From NCBI GenBank assembly GCA_029056365.1, contig JAIDBM010000064.1:1-42871 (forward strand): DNA of 42,871 nucleotides. The letters are read 5' to 3'. Position numbers and translations under genes: made by a program. Of the stretch, positions 1 to 7,546 are shown one piece after another (the stretch's first letter is position 1; every line of letters starts with the position of its first letter). This DNA is from Muribaculaceae bacterium. GTDB lineage: Bacteria; Bacteroidota; Bacteroidia; Bacteroidales; Muribaculaceae. Under the pieces are notes generated by a model. The model did no database searches. It was not told the DNA's origin and saw only the letters and a list, made by a program, of their open reading frames with translations.

Positions 1-9
1 ATAGCATGC

Positions 10-78
10 CTATCTGATGCCATACAGGTGCTTCACTGCCGCACCCGTAGCGCTGCTTATTATTGAGTCTACTGTCAT
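10..78 (-). pseudogene. possible arginyl-tRNA synthetase N-terminus, stopped after 22 codons
   Basis: A short minus-strand reading frame starts with ATG at 78, 26 bp after a good -7 box, and encodes 22 residues ending in AAVKHLYGIR before TAG at 10-12. The start and the AVKxLYG motif resemble the extreme N-terminus of Bacteroidetes arginyl-tRNA synthetase, which continues for about 600 residues. Shifting one frame after LYGI gives SDRHA up to the window edge, so one indel could explain the stop. Only 9 bases lie beyond the stop, so the identification rests on a very short match and could be wrong; a genuine short peptide is the alternative. Confidence 0.33.
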
Positions 79-104
79 TTTTTTAATTAGTCTGTTATCA
101 AACT

Positions 105-137
105 GCAAAGTTACTACATTTTTTGCAATCGGCCAAC
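105..137 (-). promoter_or_regulatory. Bacteroidetes-type promoter upstream of the argS-like start
   Basis: On the minus strand the -7 element TAACTTTGC (105-113) follows a near-match -33 element GTTG (134-137) by 20 bp. This fits the Bacteroidetes consensus TTTG / TAnnTTTG. It points at the ATG at 78. Confidence 0.55.
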
Positions 138-176
138 CTGGCCACGGGCACGCCCATGCCGTGTCAGCCTGAAAAC

Positions 177-1277
177 CTAAAGGTAAGTGTCGCCGAACTT
201 GAGCTTTGCATCCGAAACCATGTTGCGAATATCCTGCTCCTCCGACTTCGGACATATCAGCAGCACATCGCCGGCATCGGCCACTATGTAATCGTTCAGA
301 CCCTGCACCACCACGAGCTTGTCGTCGCGCACAGCGAATATGTTTCCCGACGAGTCATAGCTCATCACCTTGCAGTTCTGTGTTACGTTGCCATCGGAAT
401 TCCGCGGCGAGTTGTCGTAAAGCGAACTCCAGGTGCCGAGATCCGACCATCCGAAATCAACCGTCTCGACATATACGTTCGAGGCTTTTTCCATTACAGC
501 GAAATCGATGCTTATGCTCATGCAGCCGGGAAACTCCATTTCTATGAAATCGCGCTCCGATGCGGTGCCGAAATGCCCGGCGCCCCGATCGAACACCTGG
601 GCTATCTCCGGTGCATGTTCGTGAAGCGCCCTTATGATTGAATCGGCTTTCCACAGAAATATGCCTGAATTCCAGAAAAACTCGCCGGTATCGATAAACA
701 CTTTGGCCAGCTCCACATTGGGTTTTTCGGTAAATGTCTTTACCTTGTTGATGCCAGGCTCCACTTCATCGCCTATCTGGATGTATCCGTAGCCGGTTTC
801 AGGCCGGGTAGGCTGTATTCCGAGGGTAAGCAGCGCGTCGCGGCTCTCCACAAACTCAAACCCGCGCACTATGCTGTCGCGGAAACTTTCCTCGCGGGTA
901 ATCAGATGGTCGCTCGGCGTAACCACGATTGACGCATGCGCATCACGTGCCTTGATATGATATGCGGCCCATGCAATGCAGGGAGCGGTGTTGCGCCTCG
1001 CCGGCTCAAGCAAAATTGAATTGTCGCCGAGATCAGGCAGCTGGCGTCTTACCAGTTCGGCATATGCCTCGTTCGTGACCACCAGGATGTTTTCAGCCGG
1101 AACCACCGACCGTATACGGTCGTAGCTCATCTGAAGCAGCGACCGGCCTGTTCCCAGAAAATCGATGAACTGTTTGGGCAGTCCGGTACGGCTGTACGGC
1201 CAGAACCGGCTTCCTATGCCGCCGCACATTATCACGCAGTAGCGGTGTGAACGTATTTCTTTTTCGGTATTCATCAT
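177..1277 (-). CDS. manC: mannose-1-phosphate guanylyltransferase
   Basis: This 366-residue enzyme makes GDP-mannose from mannose-1-phosphate and GTP in the cytoplasm, a precursor of GDP-fucose, capsule and glycoprotein sugars. The nucleotidyltransferase signature GGIGSRFWPYSRTGLPKQF lies at about residues 19-37, followed by the family segments LLEPARRNTAPCIAWAA, VTPSDHLI and FTEKP. The length is that of the stand-alone enzyme without a C-terminal phosphomannose isomerase domain. Two adjacent ATG codons (1277 and 1274) are possible starts. The gene lies 31 bp downstream of the cstA-like gene on the same strand, so the two are probably co-transcribed. Confidence 0.93.
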   Translation of the reverse strand: MMNTEKEIRSHRYCVIMCGGIGSRFWPYSRTGLPKQFIDFLGTGRSLLQMSYDRIRSVVPAENILVVTNEAYAELVRRQLPDLGDNSILLEPARRNTAPCIAWAAYHIKARDAHASIVVTPSDHLITREESFRDSIVRGFEFVESRDALLTLGIQPTRPETGYGYIQIGDEVEPGINKVKTFTEKPNVELAKVFIDTGEFFWNSGIFLWKADSIIRALHEHAPEIAQVFDRGAGHFGTASERDFIEMEFPGCMSISIDFAVMEKASNVYVETVDFGWSDLGTWSSLYDNSPRNSDGNVTQNCKVMSYDSSGNIFAVRDDKLVVVQGLNDYIVADAGDVLLICPKSEEQDIRNMVSDAKLKFGDTYL

Positions 1278-1308
1278 GTGTTGTATGTCGGAAAGAGAGA
1301 GTTGGGAA

Positions 1309-2769
1309 TTAATCTGTTATATTTTCGTCTGCAATTATCGTGCCGCTCTTGGCCATCGAGCGTCTGTAGCTGTAGAACAGACCGCCGAACAGGGCCGCCA
1401 CGGCCACTCCGGCACCTGTGGCTATGCCACGCGGCAGGCCGAATCCTTCGGGCGATGGAGCGAACAGCAGATATGTAACACTCACCACTGTCATGAACAG
1501 GGCCGGAACAATTGCAATAACATAGTTCTTGCCGTTACGCAGCATCCACACCGATACCGCCCAGAGCGTAAACACCGCCAGGGTCTGGTTGCACCAGGCG
1601 AAATAGCGCCACAGCACCTGGAAATCAATCTGTATCAGCAAAAATGTAACGGCAAACAGCGGAAGCGACACCAGTATGCGGCGCAGGGTGTTCTTCTGGC
1701 TTATTTTCAGAAAATCAGCTACTATAAGACGGGCCGAGCGCAATGCCGTATCGCCGGTAGTGACAGGTGCGGCAACTACGCCAAGCAGTGCCAGTATTCC
1801 GCCGAAGGCGCCAAGCCAGCCCACCGATATGTCGTTCACCAGTGTCGCGGCCGAATGGCCTTCCCGGGCCATATAGCTTTCAAGCGACCCGTATCCGCCT
1901 GTAAACGCTATGGCGGCGGCAGCCCATATCAGCGCCACGATTCCTTCGGCCACCATGGCGCCATAGAACACCGGCCGCCCGAGTTTCTCGTTTTTCATGC
2001 ACCGCGCCATCATCGGCGACTGTGTGGCATGAAATCCCGAAATCGCTCCGCAGGCTATCGACACGAACATCATCGGAAATATCGGATAACCATCGCTACG
2101 CCGACTATGCAAGCCTTCGGAAATGCCCTCGGGAATTTCCATTCCGCCAAACAGCAGGCAACACAGCAGACCCGCCGCCATGAACAGAAGCGCAAAGCCG
2201 AATACCGGATACAACGAGCCTATCAGCTTGTCGATCGGCAGCACCGTGGCGCATACATAATAGGCGAATATGACAAACACCCACAGCTCGGCAGTCATCC
2301 AGTCGGGAGTTATCCCGGCGAGTATTCCGGCCGGCGAGGTCACAAACACGGCTCCCACCATCAGCAAAAGCAACACGGAGAACACGCCCATTACGTTGCG
2401 CACTCCGCGCCCGAGCTGGCTGCCCACTATCTCGGGAAGCGACAACCCGCCCATACGCACCGAAATCATGCCCGACAGAAAATCGTGCACCGCTCCGGCG
2501 AATATAGTGCCGAGCACTATCCAAATGAACGATGCCGGACCGAACATCACACCCATTATGGCGCCGAAAATCGGACCGATACCCGCTATGTTGAGAAACT
2601 GAATCAGAAAGACCTTCCACGTCGGCATAGGCATATAATCCACTCCGTCGCAACGCGTGTAGGCGGGGGTAGGGCGCCCGGAGTCGCTGCCGAAAGCCTT
2701 CTCCACTATGGCACCATAAATGAAATAGCCGGCTATAAGCACAGCCAATGATATTAGAAATGCGGTCAC
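1309..2769 (-). CDS. cstA: CstA-family carbon starvation / pyruvate-peptide transporter
   Basis: This 486-residue integral membrane protein is of the CstA family, whose members import pyruvate or peptides under carbon limitation. Family marks include the segment around residues 50-110 (FLIQFLNIAGIGPIFGAIMG, then AGAVHDFLSGMISVRMGG) and GFHATQSPMMARC near residue 265. There are at least twelve hydrophobic segments, and the protein is shorter than E. coli CstA, as is usual for the Bacteroidetes form. Its promoter lies at 2839-2870, leaving a leader of about 65 bp. It faces away from pyrH. The transported substrate cannot be told from sequence. Confidence 0.92.
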   Translation of the reverse strand: MTAFLISLAVLIAGYFIYGAIVEKAFGSDSGRPTPAYTRCDGVDYMPMPTWKVFLIQFLNIAGIGPIFGAIMGVMFGPASFIWIVLGTIFAGAVHDFLSGMISVRMGGLSLPEIVGSQLGRGVRNVMGVFSVLLLLMVGAVFVTSPAGILAGITPDWMTAELWVFVIFAYYVCATVLPIDKLIGSLYPVFGFALLFMAAGLLCCLLFGGMEIPEGISEGLHSRRSDGYPIFPMMFVSIACGAISGFHATQSPMMARCMKNEKLGRPVFYGAMVAEGIVALIWAAAAIAFTGGYGSLESYMAREGHSAATLVNDISVGWLGAFGGILALLGVVAAPVTTGDTALRSARLIVADFLKISQKNTLRRILVSLPLFAVTFLLIQIDFQVLWRYFAWCNQTLAVFTLWAVSVWMLRNGKNYVIAIVPALFMTVVSVTYLLFAPSPEGFGLPRGIATGAGVAVAALFGGLFYSYRRSMAKSGTIIADENITD

Positions 2770-2838
2770 CTGAATAAATCTGTTTGTTATTTATAGCCTG
2801 CATGCCGCCCGCAGCGACATGTACGGAAAGGCCTGATA

Positions 2839-2870
2839 GCAAAGTTAGCAATTCCGGTGGATACCACAAA
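2839..2870 (-). promoter_or_regulatory. promoter for the cstA-manC unit
   Basis: On the minus strand TTTG (2867-2870) is followed after 19 bp by TAACTTTGC (2839-2847), a strong match to the Bacteroidetes -33/-7 consensus. Confidence 0.75.
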
Positions 2871-2905
2871 ATCAAAGTTTCATTTTAATTATTTTTAGTG
2901 CATTT

Positions 2906-2938
2906 TTTGGCCATTGTAACTATTTTGCATAACTTTGC
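2906..2938 (+). promoter_or_regulatory. promoter for pyrH-frr-HAD-ribF
   Basis: TTTG (2906-2909), 20 bp, then TAACTTTGC (2930-2938). The -7 box ends 17 bp before the chosen pyrH start at 2956. An in-frame ATG at 2935 overlaps the -7 box and is therefore not the start. Confidence 0.8.
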
Positions 2939-2955
2939 ACAAAAGCAAAGAAACT

Positions 2956-3672
2956 ATGGAAACTAAATACCGACGCATACTTCTGAAACTTAGCGGCGAA
3001 TCTCTCGCGGCCGGACAAGGTCACGGAATTGACACCGACCGCCTCGAATCATACGCCCGGCAGATAAAAGCCGCCGTCGACAGCGGAATACAGGTGGCCA
3101 TCGTGATTGGCGGAGGAAACATATTCCGCGGACTCTCCGGAGCCTCAAGAGGATTCGACCGCGTGAAAGGCGACCAGATGGGAATGCTCGCCACTGTGAT
3201 AAACTCGCTGGCGCTGAGTTCGGCGCTTTGCGCCATAGGACAGCCGGCTCAGGTTTTCACCGCCATAAACATGTTCCCCATCGGAGAACATTACAGCAAA
3301 TGGAGAGCAATCAATGCCTTGGAGAACGGGCAGATTGCCATAATTTCCGGCGGCACAGGAAATCCATTCTTCACAACCGATACCGGCTCGGCACTCAGGG
3401 CCATCGAAATCGAAGCCGATGTGATGCTGAAGGGCACAAGAGTCGACGGTGTATATACTGCCGACCCGGAAAAAGACCCCTCGGCCACAAAGTTCGCAAG
3501 CATAACCTACGACGAGGTATACAACCGTGGCCTTAAGGTTATGGACCTCACCGCCACAGCGCTGTGCAAGGAAAACAGAATGCCTATAATTGTGTTCGAC
3601 ATGGACACCCCCGGCAATCTTGCCAAAGTTCTGGCAGGAGAAGAAACCGGCACTCTTGTTTATCAGGAATAA
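2956..3672 (+). CDS. pyrH: UMP kinase
   Basis: A 238-residue cytoplasmic amino-acid-kinase-fold enzyme that phosphorylates UMP to UDP in pyrimidine synthesis. It begins METKYRRILLKLSGES, the family's phosphate-binding start, and carries VIGGGNIFRG, GDQMGMLATVINSLAL, ISGGTGNPFFTTDT and the UMP-binding region ending DPEKDPSA. The start at 2956 matches the usual length; a reading beginning at 2935 would start inside the promoter. It is the first gene of a compact unit with frr 22 bp downstream, an order common in Bacteroidetes and other bacteria. Confidence 0.97.
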   Translation: METKYRRILLKLSGESLAAGQGHGIDTDRLESYARQIKAAVDSGIQVAIVIGGGNIFRGLSGASRGFDRVKGDQMGMLATVINSLALSSALCAIGQPAQVFTAINMFPIGEHYSKWRAINALENGQIAIISGGTGNPFFTTDTGSALRAIEIEADVMLKGTRVDGVYTADPEKDPSATKFASITYDEVYNRGLKVMDLTATALCKENRMPIIVFDMDTPGNLAKVLAGEETGTLVYQE

Positions 3673-3694
3673 TTCAAAAACATCATAAAGATAT

Positions 3695-4255
3695 ATGACT
3701 GACCCGAAAACCTACCTCGGCCCGGCTGAAGAGAAAATGGAACTCGCCGTGGCCTATCTCGACGAATCGCTGGCCCATATCCGCGCCGGAAAGGCCAACC
3801 CCAAGATTCTCGACGGAATAAGAGTGGACTATTACGGCAGCGCCGCTCCCATCAGCAACGTTGCCAACGTGAGTGTGCCCGATGCCAGAACCATTACCAT
3901 TACTCCCTGGGAGAAAAGCATGTTCAAGGAAATCGAAAAGGCCATCATCAATTCCGAACTCGGCATCACTCCTGAAAACAACGGAGAGGTTATTCGCCTG
4001 TCGATTCCGCCGCTCACCGAAGAACGCCGAAAAGCCCTCGTAAAACAGTCGAAAGCCGAGGCCGAACAGGCTAAGGTTTCGGTGCGTAACGCCCGGCGCG
4101 ATGCTATCGACGGACTGAAAAAGGCCATAAAACAGGGCATGCCCGAAGACGTGGAAAAAGACGCCGAGGCAAGCGCCCAGAAACTCCACGACAAATTCCT
4201 TAAGAAAATCGACGATCTTTTCGCCGCCAAAGAAAAAGAAATCCTCACCGTATAA
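3695..4255 (+). CDS. frr: ribosome recycling factor
   Basis: This 186-residue protein splits post-termination ribosomes together with EF-G. It has the standard family length, the conserved segment RAGKANPKILDGIRVDYYGS near the N-terminus, the central region ITPWEKSMFKEIEKAI, and the helical C-terminal arm with RRDAIDGLKKA. It sits between pyrH and a HAD phosphatase; its stop codon shares its last base with the next start (TAATG at 4253-4257), which suggests translational coupling. Confidence 0.97.
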   Translation: MTDPKTYLGPAEEKMELAVAYLDESLAHIRAGKANPKILDGIRVDYYGSAAPISNVANVSVPDARTITITPWEKSMFKEIEKAIINSELGITPENNGEVIRLSIPPLTEERRKALVKQSKAEAEQAKVSVRNARRDAIDGLKKAIKQGMPEDVEKDAEASAQKLHDKFLKKIDDLFAAKEKEILTV

Positions 4256-4875
4256 TGATTAGAAATCTGCTTTTCGATCTCGGAGGTGTGATTATGGATA
4301 TCGAACGCCGCAACTGTGTTGCGGCGTTCGAAGCGCTCGGCCTGCCAGATGCCGAATCGTTCTTCGGAGAATACTCGCAAAAAGGTGCCTTCATGCAGCT
4401 TGAGGAAGGCTCTATAAGTGTTGATGATTTCCACCGCCTCCTGCGGAATGAATTCCCTCACGACGTAACGGATTCTCAGATCGACAACGCTTTCCTGCAA
4501 TTCCTCACCGGTATACCGGAACAACGCCTGAAAGCTCTGAGGCAATTACGAAAACGCTTTGGAATTTATCTGCTGAGCAATACCAACGAAATTATGTGGA
4601 ACAGCAAAATCGCCGATGAATTCACAAAAGAAGGACTTACACGCGAAGACTACTTCGATGGCATCGTAACTTCGTTCGAAGCAAAGGCCCTAAAACCCGA
4701 TGCCCGGATATTCCGCTTTGCCGAACAGAAACTCGGCCTTATTCCATCGGAAACACTTTTCATCGACGACTCCACACGCAACCTTGAAGCCGCATCCGAA
4801 CTCGGATTCAACACCCTGCTGGTGAAACCCGGCGAAGAATTCGCCGAAAACCTGGCTCGTTACCTCAGTGTATAA
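4255..4875 (+). CDS. HAD-family hydrolase (YihX-like phosphatase)
   Basis: A 206-residue haloacid-dehalogenase-fold enzyme with a helical cap of type IA. Motif I is FDLGGVIMDIE with the nucleophile Asp8; motif II is LLSNTNE, motif III LKPDARIF, and motif IV FIDDS. The second Asp of a classical DxD is replaced by Gly, as in the YihX sugar-phosphatase group. It probably dephosphorylates a small cytoplasmic metabolite; the substrate is not visible. Position just before ribF makes a flavin-pathway phosphatase a possibility, but that is inference from context only. It overlaps ribF by 8 bp. Confidence 0.85.
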   Translation: MIRNLLFDLGGVIMDIERRNCVAAFEALGLPDAESFFGEYSQKGAFMQLEEGSISVDDFHRLLRNEFPHDVTDSQIDNAFLQFLTGIPEQRLKALRQLRKRFGIYLLSNTNEIMWNSKIADEFTKEGLTREDYFDGIVTSFEAKALKPDARIFRFAEQKLGLIPSETLFIDDSTRNLEAASELGFNTLLVKPGEEFAENLARYLSV

Positions 4876-5758
4876 ATTCGCTGCCATAGGAATGTTCGAC
4901 GGCGTACATCTGGGCCACAGACACCTGTGGAAACAGATTGGCCTTATGTGCGCCGACAGCGGCGCATCGTCATTAGCCGTAACGTTCCGCAACCATCCGC
5001 TGGAACTCATAGCGCCGCAAAAAGCGCCGCTGTCGCTCGGGCCGGTCGACCAACGGGCCGCACTCCTGCGGCAGGCCGGGGCCGACAATGTTCTCATTCT
5101 CGATTTCACACCGGAACTGCGAATGCTCTCCGCCGCCGAATTCGTCAACCTCCTCGCCGACAAATATGCTGTAACCCACATGGTTGTCGGCTTCAACAAC
5201 AGTATCGGCAGCGACCGAGTGTCAACCCCGGAAGCATACGCCCTACTGGCCCAACAGACCCATGTGCACATCTATCCGGCAGAGGAATTACGCATCGAAG
5301 GGATGGAGCGCATAAGCAGCTCCGCCATAAGAAAAGCTCTCGCGACAGGCCACATCGACACCGCCAACAGCATGCTCGGACGCAACTACAGCATAAGCGG
5401 TGTTGTTTCACACGGCCAACAGCTCGGACGCACAATCGGCTTCCCTACTGCCAATATCGTGCCCGACGACTCCCGCCAGGCCTTACCTGCCCCCGGAGTA
5501 TACGCCCTCGATGCCATTCTGCCCGACGGAACTTCCCGACGGGCCATGGCCAATATCGGTAAACGACCTACCGTCGAATCCAGCACCGACGCCCCCATCA
5601 CATTCGAAGTGAACATCTTCGACTTCGAAGGCGACCTATATGGCAAAAACCTTAACGTACATTTTCTGAAACGACTGCGCGATGAACAGCGTTTCGACTC
5701 CCTCGAAGCCCTGCGTAATCGTCTTGAAGAAGACCGACATCAGGCCATAAGCCTGTAA
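4868..5758 (+). CDS. ribF: bifunctional riboflavin kinase / FAD synthetase
   Basis: A 296-residue enzyme that makes FMN from riboflavin and then FAD. The N-terminal adenylyltransferase domain has GMFDGVHLGH (residues 8-17) and ERISSSAIRKAL (147-158); the C-terminal kinase domain has GRTIGFPTANI (187-197) and a conserved segment LNVHFLKRLRDEQRF. The start is a GTG inside the end of the HAD gene, with no ATG in a suitable place, so the protein lacks most of the usual N-terminal stretch before the nucleotide motif. In the segment usually reading GYDxxFG it reads GFNNSIG, an unusual change in the adenylyltransferase domain. Confidence 0.93.
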   Translation: MYKFAAIGMFDGVHLGHRHLWKQIGLMCADSGASSLAVTFRNHPLELIAPQKAPLSLGPVDQRAALLRQAGADNVLILDFTPELRMLSAAEFVNLLADKYAVTHMVVGFNNSIGSDRVSTPEAYALLAQQTHVHIYPAEELRIEGMERISSSAIRKALATGHIDTANSMLGRNYSISGVVSHGQQLGRTIGFPTANIVPDDSRQALPAPGVYALDAILPDGTSRRAMANIGKRPTVESSTDAPITFEVNIFDFEGDLYGKNLNVHFLKRLRDEQRFDSLEALRNRLEEDRHQAISL

Positions 5759-5791
5759 TGCCGGCGCTTATAGTATTTCGAAAAAAAACAT

Positions 5792-5800
5792 TATATTTGC
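5792..5800 (+). promoter_or_regulatory. -7 promoter element upstream of the AAA-ATPase gene
   Basis: TATATTTGC matches the Bacteroidetes -7 consensus and lies 26 bp before the ATG at 5827. The -33 region is only a partial match. It supports the later start and not the frame's first ATG at 5758. Confidence 0.55.
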
Positions 5801-5826
5801 AACTTGAACCGGAAAAGCATGTAGAA

Positions 5827-7392
5827 ATGGAAATGCCCAACTACCCCATCGGAAAACAATCATTTGCGGACATCCGACAAAACGGCTACTTATACATTGA
5901 TAAGACAGCATTTATACCGCTGCTGCTTAAAAATGGATCCTTCAAATTTCTGAGTCGTCCCCGGCGCTTCGGAAAAAGCCTGCTCATTTCTACGCTCGAA
6001 GCCTATTTCACCAACAAACGTGACCTTTTCAAAGGCCTCGCCATCGATCGAATGCAACCTGAGCCTTGGCAGGAATATACAGTATTGCATTTCGATTTCT
6101 CCGGACACAATTACAACCAAGCCAAAATTCTAAATCATTCCCTGAAAAGTAAATTGTCGGAGTATGAGCACAGCCTCGGAATAAATCCAGACGAAGATGA
6201 CGATATATCGCTTCGTTTTCATCGTATCGTTCGTACTTCGTACGAACGCACCGGACGCGGCGTTGTGATTCTGATTGATGAATATGATAATCCAATTACC
6301 TCGGCGATTGACAACCCGGAACTTCAGGACGAGTTGCGCAAAATTCTCTACGGCTTCTACTCTTCGTTCAAGTCGCTCGACCAATACATACATTTCTGTA
6401 TACTGACGGGCGTGACCAAATACGGCAAGATGTCGGTATTCAGCGGTCTTAACAATCTGAAAGACATTTCATTCCTCGATAAATTCGCCGGTATATGCGG
6501 AATTACAGAGGCAGAGCTTCTCGAAAATCTCAATCCTGGAGTAGAAGAACTTGCCAAAAAACTCAATGTTACGACCAACGAGGCTTACAATAGACTGAAA
6601 GTCCATTACGATGGTTACCATTTTTCGGAAGGTTTGATTGATATATACAATCCTTTCAGCATTATCAATGCTTTGTCTGATTCCAAAATTTTGAACTATT
6701 GGGCCGCGACCGGAACTCCTACAATGCTAATAAAGCTACTGAAGGCCCACGACTTTGACATCAGCAAGCTAAATGGCGCAGAAGCGTCTTTGGATGAGTT
6801 AGGCAACATCTACGGGCCGCAAATCAATCCCAAAGCACTCTTCTATCAGACAGGCTATCTGACAATAAAAAGCTACGACCCTGAATATCAATCGTACTTT
6901 CTCAGCTTCCCTAACCTTGAAGTTGAAAGAACTTTTATGGATAATCTCCTCGAAATCTACACTGAGGAGAATACCAACCCTATTGCGAAAGAGATTCCGC
7001 GAGCTCTACGACGTGGGGATGTCAAAAGCGTTATTGCTCTCCTGAAGTCCTTCCTTTCTGGCATTCCGTTTGATCTTCGCAAGCGGGTTGCCAAGTATGA
7101 AAATTATTATCACACAATACTATATGCCATTTTCTCCCTAATTGGCACCGAGGTTGCTGCCGAATATCATACCGCCCGTGGCAGCATCGACATGATAATA
7201 CGCACGAATGATTACATCTATATCCTCGAACTGAAAGTCAACGGCACCGCCGAAGAAGCCATCGCGCAGATTCGTGAGAAGGGCTACGCCGAACCTTTCG
7301 CCACAGACCCCCGCAAAACTATCCTCATTGGCCTCGGTTTCAGCAAAGACTCCAATACAATTACATCCGACAAGGTTGAGCCGGAGATTTGA
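5827..7392 (+). CDS. AAA-ATPase-like protein with C-terminal PD-(D/E)XK nuclease-type domain
   Basis: A 521-residue protein of the Bacteroidetes-expanded family that pairs a predicted AAA-ATPase (PF09820 type) with a PDDEXK_9-type domain (PF08011). It starts MEMPNYPIGKQSF, followed by YLYIDKT; the P-loop is the degenerate SRPRRFGKS with Lys near residue 50, and Walker B is VVILIDEYDNP. The C-terminal core has GSIDMII followed by YILELKVNG, the D...ExK pattern. Family members occur in many near-identical copies and have no settled function. The frame is open back to 5758, but that part overlaps the ribF stop and the promoter. The gene is more A/T-rich than those before it, consistent with a mobile or recently acquired origin. 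Confidence 0.88.
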   Translation: MEMPNYPIGKQSFADIRQNGYLYIDKTAFIPLLLKNGSFKFLSRPRRFGKSLLISTLEAYFTNKRDLFKGLAIDRMQPEPWQEYTVLHFDFSGHNYNQAKILNHSLKSKLSEYEHSLGINPDEDDDISLRFHRIVRTSYERTGRGVVILIDEYDNPITSAIDNPELQDELRKILYGFYSSFKSLDQYIHFCILTGVTKYGKMSVFSGLNNLKDISFLDKFAGICGITEAELLENLNPGVEELAKKLNVTTNEAYNRLKVHYDGYHFSEGLIDIYNPFSIINALSDSKILNYWAATGTPTMLIKLLKAHDFDISKLNGAEASLDELGNIYGPQINPKALFYQTGYLTIKSYDPEYQSYFLSFPNLEVERTFMDNLLEIYTEENTNPIAKEIPRALRRGDVKSVIALLKSFLSGIPFDLRKRVAKYENYYHTILYAIFSLIGTEVAAEYHTARGSIDMIIRTNDYIYILELKVNGTAEEAIAQIREKGYAEPFATDPRKTILIGLGFSKDSNTITSDKVEPEI

Positions 7393-7534
7393 CACCATGG
7401 TTTTCAGTAGATGAAAAAACTACCATATTACGATACCACCATAGCCTTGTCGGTAATGCTCCTCATGGTATATCCATGAATATGCAGGTTGACAATATGC
7501 GCATTAAAACGCCGGATGTCTGCCGAATTATTTG

Positions 7535-7542
7535 TAACTTTG
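7535..7542 (+). promoter_or_regulatory. -7-like element abutting the TPR regulator start
   Basis: TAACTTTG ends 4 bp before the ATG at 7547. No TTTG is seen at the expected -33 distance. If it is a real promoter the transcript would have almost no leader. Confidence 0.35.
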
Positions 7543-7546
7543 TTGC

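Noticed and set aside
1276..2751. A 491-codon plus-strand frame opposite the CstA gene
   Set aside because: Composition is His/Arg/Gln-rich as expected for an antisense shadow; the minus strand encodes an intact transporter.
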